Assembly (NCBI GenBank): GCA_964628035.1
Contig: CAZVPI010000001.1
Span: 62,001-126,000 of the forward strand
Direction: 5' to 3'
Origin: UBA2199 sp964628035
GTDB taxonomy: Bacteria > Acidobacteriota > Aminicenantia > UBA2199
Length of the DNA: 64,000 bases
Position 1 is the stretch's first letter. Each line of letters begins with the position of its first letter. The notes under the pieces were generated by a model. It saw only the letters and a list, made by a program, of their open reading frames with translations, was not told where the DNA came from and did no database searches. Shown piece after piece: positions 24,017-33,035 of the stretch. The translations under genes were made by a program, and so were the position numbers.

Positions 24017-27000
24017 TCACGTCATCTTCATCGAGTACATCTTGGAAACGCCGGGCTCGTCCATGCTGATGCCGTAGATGAAGTCGGCCTCCTCCATGGT
24101 CTTGAAGTTGTGGGTGATGATGACGAACTGCGTGTGGCTCTTCAGCTGGTGCAGGAACTTGAGGAAGCGCTGGATGTTGGCCTCGTCGAGCGAGGCGTCG
24201 ACCTCGTCGAAGACGCAGAACGGCGAGGGCTTGTACTCGAACAGCGAGAAGAGGAAGGCCAGCGAGGTCAGGGTTTTCTCGCCGCCCGACAGCAGGCGCA
24301 TGCTCTGCAGCTTCTTTCCCGGCGGCTGCACCTGGATCTCCAGCCCCGCCTCGAGCACGTTGTCGCTGTCGGTCAGGGCCAGCTCGGCCTCGCCGCCTTC
24401 GAAGAGGATCTTGAAGTTCTTGACGAAGTTTTCCTTGATGGCGTTGAAGGCGGCCAGGAAGCTTTCCCGGGAGTCGCTGTCGATGCGGGCGATGGCGGCG
24501 TTCATGTCGGCGATCGACTTGACGATGTCCTCCTTCTGCCCGGCCAGGAAATTGAAATCCTTCTCCAGGATCTCGTACTCGGCCTCGGCCGAGAAGTTCA
24601 GGCGGTCGCTCTCGCGCATGCGGTTGAGCTTGGCCACCAGCTCGTTGTACTGGCCCTCGAGCTCGGCGGCATCGCGCTGCAGGGCCTCGGGCCCGACCTC
24701 GATGTCCTTGAGCTCCATGCCCAGTTCCTGACCGGCGATCTCCTCCAGCTGGAACAGGTCCTTCTTGACGGCGGCGATCTTGATCTCACTCTCCTTCTTG
24801 CTCTCGCGCCACTCCTCCAGCGCCTTGCGCCGGGCGGCCAGGTCGGCGGCGGCCCTGCGCGCCTGGGCGCTCACCTCGTCGAGCGCCGCCTCGTCGGCCT
24901 TCATGCGCTTCTCCAGGTCGGCCTTCTCCAGGTTCAGTACCTTGGCCCGGGCCTGGATCTCCTGGATCTTGGCGGCGCTCTCGGCGATCTCCCGCTCCAG
25001 CCGTTCCATTTCCCTGGCGGCGGCGGCGATCTGCTGGCGGCGTTTCTCGGCCCGGACCCGGCTCTCGCGCAGCTGGCTGCGCCGCGAGCCCATCTTTTCA
25101 CGCAGCAGGCTCAGGGCGTTGTCGCGCTGGATCTTCTCCTTCTCCTTCTCGGTGAGCCGCTGCTGCAGCTTGGCCCCCTCGGCGGCGGCCTCCTCCTTCT
25201 CGCGCTCGAGCCTGGCGTTGCGCTCCTCCAGCCCGGCCCGGCCCTTTTCCAGCTCGGCCAAGCGTCCCTTGAGCTTCTCCATCTCGGCGCTGAAGCCGTC
25301 GATCTCGGCCAGCGTGAGCTGGATGCGCTTCTGCCCCAGCTCGCGCCCCTTCTTCAGCGCCTCCAGCCGCGAGCGCAGGGCCAGGCCCTCCTCCCTGCGG
25401 GAGTGCAGCTCCCCTTCGGCCGCCTGCTGGCGCCCGGCCTTTTCCGCGATGCGGCCGGCGGCGGCCTGCAGGCCGGCACGGATGCCGGCCAGCCCCTGGC
25501 GCAGGGCGGCGGCCTGGCGCTCGATGCCCTTGATCTCGTCAAGGACCTCCAGGATGCCGCGGTCGCGGTTGCGGACCAGCACGCCGTTGGCGCCGATCAC
25601 CTCGGCGTCCTCGGTGACGACATCGACGCCGTACTTGGCGAAGATGGCCAGGCCGTTCTTCAGGGTGTCGACCAGCACGCCGTCGCGGAAGCCGGGCTTA
25701 AGCTCCCGGTTCTCGAGCTCATAGAGCTCCTTGACGAAGCGGCGGAACCCGGGCTCGCGGCGGATGGCCTCGGGCAGGGCAGGGACGCCGGCCCGCCCCA
25801 GGAACGCCTTGCGCAGCCTGGGGTCCAGGGCGGCGTCGGCGTCGACGAGGATCGGCGCGTCCAGCTCGTCGAAGTAGAAGCTTTCCAGCACGGCATGGAG
25901 GTTCTTGGGCGCCTGCAGCTGCTCCTGCAGGCTGCCGCGGCCGGCCGCCGGCGCCTCGCCGTTGCCGGTGAGCTTGGCCTTGATCTCCAGGTATTTCTGG
26001 CGCTGCCGCTCCAGGTTGGCGATCTCGACCTCGGCGTCGCGCAGCTGCTTCTCCAGCGCCTCGCCCGCCGCGCGGGCGGCCACGGCCTCGGCAGCGGCGC
26101 GGGCCGACTCCTCCTCGCAGCGGGCGATCTCCCGGGCCATGGCATCGACGGCCGCTTCCACCTGCTCGGATTCGGGGTCGCGGGCCTGCTTTTCCAAGTC
26201 CTCGACGAGGTGGCGGCGGCTGGCGATGTCGCCCTCCAGCCGCGACAGGCTCTTTTCCAAATGGGCCGTCTCGTTGCGCTGGCGCGAGATCTCCACCTGC
26301 AGGTTGAACAGGTTCTTCTTGCGGTGCCCGTCCTCGATGTTGCGCGCGGCGAGGGCCCGGTTGATCTCCTCCAGGGCGTTGGCGAGCTCCTCGTCGCCCG
26401 CGGCGCTGGCGGCCAGCTCCTGCTCGAAGGCGGCCAGCTCGGCAGCCAGGCTCTTGTCCTGGCCCTCGATCTCGACGATCTCGGCCTCGCCCTCCTGGCG
26501 CAGGCGCTCGAGCTCGGCGATCTTCTGGCGCAGGAACTCCTGGCGCTGCTGGTTCTTTTCGATCTCCTTGCTGCCGTCGAGGAGCTTGTTGTTGTGGTCG
26601 AAGATGAACTGCTGGTGGTTCTTGATCCCCTGCTCCAGCGCCCAGCGCCGGCTTTCCATCTCCAGCAGTCCCTTGTCGAGCTCGCCCATCTCCCGGGTTT
26701 GGGCCGTCTCGCCGTTGATGAACTCCAGGATGCGGTTGCCCTGCAGGTCGAACTCCTCCTTGAACACGACGTATTTTTTCTTCAGCAGCGTCTTGAGCAG
26801 CTCGTTGCGCGAGTTCTTGACATCGCGGTAGCGGCGGGCGAAGTGGACCTGGTTCTTCAGGTCGCGCAAACGGCTGCTCTTTTCCTGCAGCACCAGCTCC
26901 AGGCTGTCCAGGTTCTGCTGGGCGATGATCAGCTTGCCGGCGGTCTCCTTCTTGCGCTCCAGGTACTGGGCGATGCCCGCCGCCTCCTCGATCAGGATGC

Positions 27001-27457
27001 GGCGCTCGCTGGGCTTGAGGTTGACCATCTTCTCGACGCTGCCCTGCTCGAAGATGAAGTAGTTGCGCTCGCCGATGCCCAGGTCGAAGAGGGTGTCCTG
27101 GACGTCCTTGTTGCGGCAGAACTTCTCGTTCAGGATGTACTTGCCCTCGCCGCTGCGGAAGAAGCGCCGGGCGATGTAGGTTTCGCCGTCGTTGTTGGCG
27201 AAATAGGCTCCGACCTCGGTCATGCCCAGCGGCTTCTTGGAGGCGCTGCCGGTGAAGATCAGGTCCTCGTTGTTCTCGCCGCGCAGGTTCTTGATGCGCT
27301 GCTCGCCCAGCACCCACAGCAGGGCGTCGACCAGGTTGCTCTTGCCGCAGCCGTTGGGGCCGATGACGGCGGTGATGCCGGGATGGAACTGGACCACGGT
27401 CTTGTCGGGAAACGACTTGAACCCGTGCATTTCGAGTTTTTTCAGGTAGATTTGCAT
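24017..27457 (-). CDS. smc: chromosome segregation protein SMC
   Basis: A 1146-residue condensin ATPase. The N-terminal head has LEMHGFKSF and Walker A GPNGCGKS (33-40). Two long coiled-coil arms of Glu/Lys/Arg-rich heptads flank a hinge at about 500-660. The C-terminal head has signature LLSGGEKTLTSLAFLFS, Walker B FCVFDEVDASLDEAN and QFVIITHNFKTMEEAD. The hinge is divergent: the second half (VVTEDAEVIGANGVLV) is recognisable but the glycine-rich dimer motif is weak. ATG 27457 follows GGAGATC, and a promoter lies about 35 nt up. No scpA or scpB is seen nearby. Confidence 0.95.
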   Translation of the reverse strand: MQIYLKKLEMHGFKSFPDKTVVQFHPGITAVIGPNGCGKSNLVDALLWVLGEQRIKNLRGENNEDLIFTGSASKKPLGMTEVGAYFANNDGETYIARRFFRSGEGKYILNEKFCRNKDVQDTLFDLGIGERNYFIFEQGSVEKMVNLKPSERRILIEEAAGIAQYLERKKETAGKLIIAQQNLDSLELVLQEKSSRLRDLKNQVHFARRYRDVKNSRNELLKTLLKKKYVVFKEEFDLQGNRILEFINGETAQTREMGELDKGLLEMESRRWALEQGIKNHQQFIFDHNNKLLDGSKEIEKNQQRQEFLRQKIAELERLRQEGEAEIVEIEGQDKSLAAELAAFEQELAASAAGDEELANALEEINRALAARNIEDGHRKKNLFNLQVEISRQRNETAHLEKSLSRLEGDIASRRHLVEDLEKQARDPESEQVEAAVDAMAREIARCEEESARAAAEAVAARAAGEALEKQLRDAEVEIANLERQRQKYLEIKAKLTGNGEAPAAGRGSLQEQLQAPKNLHAVLESFYFDELDAPILVDADAALDPRLRKAFLGRAGVPALPEAIRREPGFRRFVKELYELENRELKPGFRDGVLVDTLKNGLAIFAKYGVDVVTEDAEVIGANGVLVRNRDRGILEVLDEIKGIERQAAALRQGLAGIRAGLQAAAGRIAEKAGRQQAAEGELHSRREEGLALRSRLEALKKGRELGQKRIQLTLAEIDGFSAEMEKLKGRLAELEKGRAGLEERNARLEREKEEAAAEGAKLQQRLTEKEKEKIQRDNALSLLREKMGSRRSQLRESRVRAEKRRQQIAAAAREMERLEREIAESAAKIQEIQARAKVLNLEKADLEKRMKADEAALDEVSAQARRAAADLAARRKALEEWRESKKESEIKIAAVKKDLFQLEEIAGQELGMELKDIEVGPEALQRDAAELEGQYNELVAKLNRMRESDRLNFSAEAEYEILEKDFNFLAGQKEDIVKSIADMNAAIARIDSDSRESFLAAFNAIKENFVKNFKILFEGGEAELALTDSDNVLEAGLEIQVQPPGKKLQSMRLLSGGEKTLTSLAFLFSLFEYKPSPFCVFDEVDASLDEANIQRFLKFLHQLKSHTQFVIITHNFKTMEEADFIYGISMDEPGVSKMYSMKMT

Positions 27458-27493
27458 GATCTCCGTCCCGGCCGCGGAGCGCCGGCCCCGTTC

Positions 27494-27522
27494 AATCTAC
27501 CACAATTCCGCCCTGTTGTAAA
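27494..27522 (-). promoter_or_regulatory. promoter of smc
   Basis: Minus strand TTTACA (27522-27517), 17-nt spacer, TAGATT (27499-27494) with a TGTGG just before the -10. The leader is about 30 nt with ACGGAGATC before the ATG. Confidence 0.65.
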
Positions 27523-27531
27523 TTCGCCCGC

Positions 27532-28692
27532 TCAGCCCGCGGCCGGCCGCCGGGGCCGCTCCGCGGCGATCAGGGCCTCCAGGTACCTGGCCAGGATCGA
27601 GGCCTTGTACTGCATACCGGCCCGGTTGACGTGGATGGCGTCGATGAACATGCGGGCGTCGCGCATCAGCGGGAACAGGTCGATCACCGGCACACGGAGC
27701 TCACGGCCCAATTCCGCGCCGATGCGGTTGCAGCGCAGATGGGCCTCGGTCACGGCGCGGTGGAAGGGCCGCTTGGGCGAATCCCACTCGGGGTTCAGGG
27801 GGTGGGTGATGAGAACGGGGATGGCCCCCTGGTCGCGCGCGACCGCCACCATGGCCCTGAGCAAGCGCCGGAAATAACGGCCATCCGCCAGGCGCCCCTG
27901 CCGCAGGGCCGTTTCACCGTCGGGGTACGGTTTCTGCAACAAGGCCAGCACGTCTCCCGGGAGATAGGAGCGGCGCGACAAAACCAGGCCGCCGACCGCC
28001 CGGCACAGGAAGCTGACCCTCATCGCGGCGCGCAGGATCCGGGGCAGGGGGCGGTAGTTCCAGGAAAAGCGAAAGCGGGTGTTGTCGGGCCCGCCCTGGT
28101 CGGGATAGAGCTGTGCGAAGGCGTCGTTGGCCCCGCAATGGATCAGGACGATGTCGGGCTGCAGCTCGGGCACGAGCATGCAGAGGACGCCGATGAGCTC
28201 ATGGGCGGTGTAGGCGGGGACGCCCAGATTGAATACCTCGACGGGAAAGGCAAAGCTTCGGCGCAGCCGCTTTTCGACCATGTCCGGCCAGGCCTCGCGG
28301 CCCGACTCGGCCATGATGCCGAACGTCGTGCTGCCGCCCAGGGCGACGATGCGCAGGGTGCCAGGCCGCTTGGCCGCCGGCCATTCCGGCTTGCGGAAGC
28401 CCCGGGAGTTGTAGGGCCGCCTCCCGTCCGGATAGGCGTAGCCGGGGTTCAGCATGTAATTGAAATACGGGTGGGGGCGGTAATGCAGCGTGGAGGTGCC
28501 GCGCTTGTCGCCGCTTTCGATCCCCAGGGTCAGTTCGATCATCTCGCGCGACCGGCGCGGGATCAGCACGCGGTAGGCGACATGGCCGAGCAGCTCCAAA
28601 ACCGCGAGCAGGAGAAGGATCGCGATCGCCGTGAAAAACGCTTTTTTGCCTCGCCCCGGCGAGCCGCCGGGAACGACCCTTTGACGGGCCAT
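27532..28692 (-). CDS. membrane-anchored SGNH/GDSL hydrolase
   Basis: A 386-residue protein with one N-terminal helix (about 18-40) and an SGNH-fold domain outside. Block I is VALGGSTTFG with the nucleophile serine, block III is IHCGANDAFAQ, and block V DAIHVNRAGMQ gives the Asp and His. All catalytic residues are present, consistent with an esterase or acetyl-hydrolase acting on envelope glycans or lipids. It lies downstream of the cstA-like gene on the same strand (12-nt gap) and may share its transcript. The substrate cannot be read. Confidence 0.85.
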   Translation of the reverse strand: MARQRVVPGGSPGRGKKAFFTAIAILLLLAVLELLGHVAYRVLIPRRSREMIELTLGIESGDKRGTSTLHYRPHPYFNYMLNPGYAYPDGRRPYNSRGFRKPEWPAAKRPGTLRIVALGGSTTFGIMAESGREAWPDMVEKRLRRSFAFPVEVFNLGVPAYTAHELIGVLCMLVPELQPDIVLIHCGANDAFAQLYPDQGGPDNTRFRFSWNYRPLPRILRAAMRVSFLCRAVGGLVLSRRSYLPGDVLALLQKPYPDGETALRQGRLADGRYFRRLLRAMVAVARDQGAIPVLITHPLNPEWDSPKRPFHRAVTEAHLRCNRIGAELGRELRVPVIDLFPLMRDARMFIDAIHVNRAGMQYKASILARYLEALIAAERPRRPAAG

Positions 28693-28704
28693 CTCATCCT
28701 CCCT

Positions 28705-30417
28705 TCATTCTGGATCCCCCGCGGATCTTCCAGGCCTGCGGCGCAGCACGCGCGCCGTCTCGGCCAGCAGGAACAGGCTCAGCACCAGCAGGATCAGCCC
28801 GAAAAGGGCCGAGAGCAGGCTGTCGAAGCCGCCGCTTCCCGACAGGAAAGGCTTGACCAGCAGCAACAGCGACCAGAGGCTCATGACCAGCATCACGGCC
28901 AGCGGCGGGATCACGAATCCGGCGCCGCGGCCGCTGTTCCTAAGCCAGACCGCCAGCGCCAGCAGGGTCAGCGCCGCCAGCAGCTGGTTGCTGGAGCCGA
29001 AGATCGGCCAGGCCACCAGGTAACCCTTCTCCCTGGTGGCCAGCAGGAACGCCAGGGGCAGGGCCAGGGTGGCCGCCGTGGCCAGCGCCACGCCGGCCTT
29101 CCCCTTCAGCCCGGTGAACTCCTGCAGGATGTAGCGCGCCAGGCGGGTGCAGACGTCCAGGGTGTCGTAGACGAAGGTGGAAAAGGCGAGCAGGGCGAAG
29201 GAGAGGGCCAGCCCCGGGTCGATGCCGGCCAGCCCCAGGTAGCGGGCGATGCCCCGGGCATAGACCAGGTTCGGGTCCTCCTTCAGCTCCGGCGAGCCCG
29301 GGGCAAGGGCCATCACCGTGGCCAGGGCCAGGACGGCCACCAGCGCCTCGAGCAGCATGGCCCCGTAGCCGACCGGGCGCGCGTCGCGCTCGCGCGCCAG
29401 CTGCTTGGAGGTGGTCCCCGAGGCGACCACGCCGTGGAACCCCGAGCAGGCGCCGCAGGCGATGGTGATGAACAGCAGCGGCAGCAGCGGCTTGCCGTTG
29501 AGCAGGCTGTTCAGCCCCTCGAGGTTGACGGCCGGGTAGGCGGCGGGAATTCCGCCGAACAGGGCGCCGCCCAGGCCGGCGAAGATCACCAGGTAAAGGA
29601 GCCAGCCGCCCAGGTAGCCGCGCGGCTGCAGCAGCAGCCAGACCGGGATGACGGAGGCCAGGAAACAGTAGCCCAGCAGGATGACGTCCCAGCCCTTGAC
29701 CGGCATGGCGGCGATCAGGCCGAGGACCGGCCCCGGCAGGCGCGGCCCGACCCAGATGATCAGCAGCACCAGCGGCAGGAAGAGGAGGGTGGCCCGCCCG
29801 GCGCGCCATCGGCGGCGGTACAGCAGGAGCCCCATGGCCATGGCCGCCAGGATATAGAGAAGCGAAGAGGCGGCGACGCCGGCGCCGAAGGGCTCGCCGC
29901 CGGCGCCCACGGCCCGGAAGGTCTGGGCGGTGATGTCGGTGAAGGCGGCGATGACGTAGACCAGGCACAGCCAGACGAAGGAGAGGAACAGGCGGTAGGC
30001 CGCGGGCGAAAGGTTCCGGCGCACGATCTCGCCGATCGAGGCGCCGCCATGGCGCACCGAGGCGACCAGGCTGGAGAAGTCATGGATGCCGCCGATGAAG
30101 ATGGAGCCGAGGATGATCCAGAGCAGCGCCGGCAGCCAGCCGAACCAGATGCCGGCCAGGACCGGCCCGACGATGGGACCGGCGGCGGCGATGGCCGAGA
30201 AGTGCTGGCCGAGGAGCAGCCCCGAGGAGGCCGGGACGAAATCCTGGCCGTCATTCACCGTCACCGCCGGGGTGGGACGGGAGTCGTCGAGCCTGAGGCG
30301 CCGCGCCAGGAAGCGCCCGTACAGGAGATAGGCGGCGCCCAGGACCGCCGCCGAGACCAGGACGACCGGGGCGATCACGGCCGCCCCCGCCGGGGTTGTT
30401 GCTGTGGCATACGACAT
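28705..30417 (-). CDS. cstA: CstA-family carbon starvation / peptide transporter
   Basis: A protein of about 570 residues with about 14-16 membrane helices. The family core DGQDFVPASSGLLLGQHFSA then IAAAGPIVGPVLAG matches CstA/BtsT, proton-driven uptake of peptides or pyruvate. It is shorter than E. coli CstA (about 700) but within the short-form range. The start is uncertain. The ATG at 30417 overlaps a TACAAT box, so it would not be on a transcript from that promoter. The in-frame GTG at 30378 is coupled to a mini-ORF by GTGA, begins right before the first helix, and may be the real start (557 residues). Confidence 0.88.
   Translation of the reverse strand: MSYATATTPAGAAVIAPVVLVSAAVLGAAYLLYGRFLARRLRLDDSRPTPAVTVNDGQDFVPASSGLLLGQHFSAIAAAGPIVGPVLAGIWFGWLPALLWIILGSIFIGGIHDFSSLVASVRHGGASIGEIVRRNLSPAAYRLFLSFVWLCLVYVIAAFTDITAQTFRAVGAGGEPFGAGVAASSLLYILAAMAMGLLLYRRRWRAGRATLLFLPLVLLIIWVGPRLPGPVLGLIAAMPVKGWDVILLGYCFLASVIPVWLLLQPRGYLGGWLLYLVIFAGLGGALFGGIPAAYPAVNLEGLNSLLNGKPLLPLLFITIACGACSGFHGVVASGTTSKQLARERDARPVGYGAMLLEALVAVLALATVMALAPGSPELKEDPNLVYARGIARYLGLAGIDPGLALSFALLAFSTFVYDTLDVCTRLARYILQEFTGLKGKAGVALATAATLALPLAFLLATREKGYLVAWPIFGSSNQLLAALTLLALAVWLRNSGRGAGFVIPPLAVMLVMSLWSLLLLVKPFLSGSGGFDSLLSALFGLILLVLSLFLLAETARVLRRRPGRSAGDPE
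30375..30410 (-). CDS. possible leaderless 11-codon leader peptide of cstA
   Basis: ATG at 30410 encodes MPQQQPRRGRP and ends with TGA at 30377-30375, which overlaps the GTG at 30378-30376 in frame with CstA. A promoter ends 5 nt upstream of this ATG. The layout repeats that of the mini-ORF at 5019. It is a sequence-based inference; a chance ORF is possible. Confidence 0.35.
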   Translation of the reverse strand: MPQQQPRRGRP

Positions 30418-30444
30418 TGTACCACCGCCGCCATGGCCCGGCAA
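30416..30444 (-). promoter_or_regulatory. promoter of the cstA gene
   Basis: Minus strand TTGCCG (30444-30439), 17-nt spacer, TACAAT (30421-30416). It lies back to back with the promoter of the divergent sulfatase-like gene; the two -35 boxes are 10 nt apart, so the genes could share a regulator site. Confidence 0.6.
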
Positions 30445-30454
30445 GGAATGACAA

Positions 30455-30483
30455 TTGCCATCCGGCTTGCTCTTGTCTAGAAT
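30455..30483 (+). promoter_or_regulatory. predicted leaderless promoter of sulfatase-like copy 2
   Basis: TTGCCA (30455-30460), 17-nt spacer, TAGAAT (30478-30483), then 6 nt and the ATG at 30490. Confidence 0.65.
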
Positions 30484-30489
30484 GAATGG

Positions 30490-31959
30490 ATGAAAGCGCC
30501 TTTGCCCCGCTCTCTTTCCCCCGCTCCCCGCCACCTGCACGCCTTTCTTTTTCCCGTCTATGCCGTCCTGCTCCTCTACCAGCAGAACCTTGGGGAGGCC
30601 GCCCTGGCGCAGACCCTGATGCCCATGGCGGCCGGGCTGGCCTTCGCGGCCTGCCTCTGGCTGGCGCTTGCCCTCCCCTGCCCGGATCGCGAGAAGCGGG
30701 CCCTGGCCGCGTTCGCCCTGTTGCTGCCCTCATATTATTACCGGCCGCTCCATGACGGGCTGGCCGGCATGCTGGAGGCCTTCGGCTCCCCTGCGGCCGA
30801 CCTTCCAGCCCATTTGGCCATCGCTGCCCTGGCCGCGGCCGCGATTCTTCTCCTTGCCCGCGCCCGGCGCTCCTTGGCCAACGCCAACCGCCTCCTGGGC
30901 CTCATCCTGCTCGCCCTCCTGGCCTGGTCGCTGGCAGCGATCGCCTGGCACCACGCGGCAAAGTCCGGGCAGCGCCGCGCCCGACAGTTCGTCCAGCGGG
31001 CGGGGATGAAAGCGAGCGCGCCCGACTCCGGCCGCCCCGACATCTATTGCCTCATCCTCGACGAATTCGCCAGCCTGGAGACGGCCCGCGACGTGTTCGG
31101 CCTTGACCACTCCGCCTTCGCCGACCGGCTGCGCACAGCCGGCTTCCACATCGCCGAAAAGAGCCGCGGCCGCTACGTGTGGACCGACCAGGCGATCGCC
31201 GCCCTGCTCAACATGGAGGAGCCTCCCGCCGGAAGCGACGCCGGCTGGCTGGTCAGGAACAGCCGCGCGGCCCGCTTCCTCAAGGACAACGGCTACCGGT
31301 TGTACGATTTCCCGTATCGCACGCTCACCGCCATGGAGCTTTCCGAGCGCCATTACCGCTTTCCCGTCGCGCGCGCCTCCCTGCTGTTCGACGACTTCTA
31401 CAGGGCGCTGGCCGAGACGAGCGTCCTGTATCCCCTGGTGGAGCGCTGGCAGCGCGACGAGGAGCGCTACGGCGCCTTGTACCGCGAGCAGGTGCTGTAC
31501 GCGTTCGACCGCCTGCCGGCGGTCGCGAGGAAGCCGGGCCCGAAATTCGTCCTGCTGCACCTGTACAGCCCCCACGCCCCCTTCGTTTTCGATGCCGAGG
31601 GTCGGTCGGTCGCAGCGGAACATCACCTGGACTATTCCGAGCGCAAGTATTATCTGGGCCAGTACCTGTACATCAGCCGCCGGGTCGCCGAGCTGGCGGA
31701 GAGGATCCTGCGTGAATCCGCCCGGCCGCCCGTGATCGTGATCCTCTCCGACCACGGCTACCGCGGCTCGATCCGCAAGCCCCACCTGCATGTCGTCGCG
31801 GAAAGCGAAAAGAAAAAGATCTTCCTGGCCCTGCACCTGCCGGGAGTCTCCGGCAAGGCGCTGGACCCGGCGCTGTCGCCGCTCAACGTCTTCCGCCTGA
31901 TCTTCAACCGCTATTTCGGCCAGGAGCTGCCCCTGCTCCCGGAGCCTGCAGCGAACTGA
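30490..31959 (+). CDS. membrane-anchored sulfatase-like (alkaline phosphatase superfamily) protein, copy 2
   Basis: A 489-residue paralogue of the protein at 10644, with the same order: about five helices, then PDIYCLILDEFASLE (metal Asp near residue 185), a likely Thr nucleophile in RYVWTDQAIAALLN, KFVLLHLYSPHAPFVF and VILSDHGYRGS. The two copies align along their whole length, including identical lengths before the first helix. A Thr here replaces the Ser of copy 1 at the presumed nucleophile, which may reflect different chemistry or substrates. It is leaderless by prediction and convergent with cutA. Confidence 0.85.
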   Translation: MKAPLPRSLSPAPRHLHAFLFPVYAVLLLYQQNLGEAALAQTLMPMAAGLAFAACLWLALALPCPDREKRALAAFALLLPSYYYRPLHDGLAGMLEAFGSPAADLPAHLAIAALAAAAILLLARARRSLANANRLLGLILLALLAWSLAAIAWHHAAKSGQRRARQFVQRAGMKASAPDSGRPDIYCLILDEFASLETARDVFGLDHSAFADRLRTAGFHIAEKSRGRYVWTDQAIAALLNMEEPPAGSDAGWLVRNSRAARFLKDNGYRLYDFPYRTLTAMELSERHYRFPVARASLLFDDFYRALAETSVLYPLVERWQRDEERYGALYREQVLYAFDRLPAVARKPGPKFVLLHLYSPHAPFVFDAEGRSVAAEHHLDYSERKYYLGQYLYISRRVAELAERILRESARPPVIVILSDHGYRGSIRKPHLHVVAESEKKKIFLALHLPGVSGKALDPALSPLNVFRLIFNRYFGQELPLLPEPAAN

Positions 31960-31976
31960 GGGAGAGCCGCTTCCTT

Positions 31977-32303
31977 TCAGGTGCGGGTGTTCTCGTCAAT
32001 CCAGGCCAGATAACGGGAGAAGCCGCGCCCGATCGGCAGCTGGACGATCTCGGGGACCTCGTACGAGTGGTTGGCGCGGATGAACTCCTCCAGCTCGCTG
32101 AACAGCCCGGCGCGCGTCTTGACCAGCAGCAGCCATTCGCGGTCGCGGCACGTCTCCCCTTTCCACTTGTAGAAGCTGCGGATGGGCAGCACCTGGACGC
32201 AGGCGCCGAATCCGCTGGCCACGATCTTTTCGGCCAACTCCTCGGCCGCCTCTTCCCTGCCTGTCGTCGTCAGCACCAGCGCGTGTCCGGCCGTATCGCT
32301 CAT
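31977..32303 (-). CDS. cutA: CutA1 divalent-cation tolerance protein
   Basis: A 108-residue ferredoxin-like trimeric protein. VLTTTGREEAAEELAEKIV, ACVQVLPIRSFYKWKGE, WLLLVKTRAGLF and SYEVPEIVQLPI are the conserved CutA1 segments. Length is normal. The molecular role of CutA1 is still debated (metal tolerance or regulation). It lies tail to tail with the sulfatase-like gene, 17 nt apart. Confidence 0.93.
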   Translation of the reverse strand: MSDTAGHALVLTTTGREEAAEELAEKIVASGFGACVQVLPIRSFYKWKGETCRDREWLLLVKTRAGLFSELEEFIRANHSYEVPEIVQLPIGRGFSRYLAWIDENTRT

Positions 32304-32450
32304 CGCCTGTCCTCCCCGGGCGCCCGCACCGCTCGCCCGCAGTATTGGATTGTATCGCCGCGGGCAAGAAAGGGCAACGGAAGGAACCCTGGAGACCCTC
32401 GCAAGAATTCGTGGTAGGAGCCGTAATCAATCGGACTGTCTCCACCTCTT

Positions 32451-32573
32451 GTGCCTCGGCGCGTCAAAACCCCGGAGAGGATCGCCGCCGCCACCCTGGA
32501 GCGGCTGCCGGAGGCGGTCCCGGTCACCTACAACATCGCCCCCAAGCCGCCGTCGGCCATCGAGGCGGTCTGA
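32451..32573 (+). pseudogene. possible remnant of an SRAP (YedK/HMCES) N-terminus
   Basis: A 40-codon open stretch without its own ATG encodes VKTPERIAA, then LERLPEAVPVTYNIAPKPPS and a stop. The YNIAP motif and its distance from the start resemble the N-terminus of SOS-response-associated peptidases, whose Cys2 crosslinks abasic sites. A TGTGCC lies just upstream but out of frame, as if one base had been lost. The rest of the gene is missing. Support is a short motif only. The rest of the 32304-32671 gap shows no gene that I can support. Confidence 0.3.
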
Positions 32574-32671
32574 AGTCCGTCCATCACCTGCGACCCTTTT
32601 CCTTGCCAGGCGGGCGTGCAGGGCGTTGACCGCCAGCAGCGCCGCCGGGCCGTACCATTCCTGCAGCTCCA

Positions 32672-32941
32672 TCACCCGGCCAGCGCCAGCGAGCAGACGG
32701 CGAAGGCGACGGCGCCGACCAGGCGGAAGACCGGCAGGAAGCCGGCGCAGGGAACGGCGTAGTCGCCGGGAGGGATGGCGGACGGCCGCAGGACGGCCAT
32801 GACCTCGTCCTCCCTGGCCAGCTTGCTCATGTCGCCTTTGTGGAAGGGCAGGACCATGTGGACGAAGGAACTGGCGATGAAAACGGCCGCGGCCGGCAGG
32901 ACGATCGGCAGCCAGAGCGAAAGCACCATCTCCATGGGCAC
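32672..32941 (-). pseudogene. truncated small membrane protein with internal deletion
   Basis: An 89-residue ORF with two helices. SLWLPIVLPAAAVFIASSFV then HMVLPFHKGD and LRPSAIPPGDYAVP match, from memory, the front of a widespread uncharacterised membrane protein family of about 180 residues. FLPVFRLVGAVAFAVCSLAL matches a segment much nearer its C-terminus. The intervening helices appear deleted, and the expected tail (with WYG and DGL) continues in other frames down to about 32555 after the stop. I therefore call it decayed, though a short functional protein is possible. Confidence 0.5.
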
Positions 32942-33035
32942 ATCAAGGGGTCATCCGCCGTCGCGGCGGTCACCCGGGATTATAAAGGACCCGCCCCATG
33001 ATTGGAACAGGCGGGCCCTCCGCTCCGTGCCGGGG

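Noticed and set aside
23990..27877. Open frame of 1295 codons antisense to smc
   Set aside because: It is a shadow of the smc codon bias in GC-rich DNA: Leu/Val/Gly/Gln-rich, with no domain, while the other strand encodes an intact SMC.
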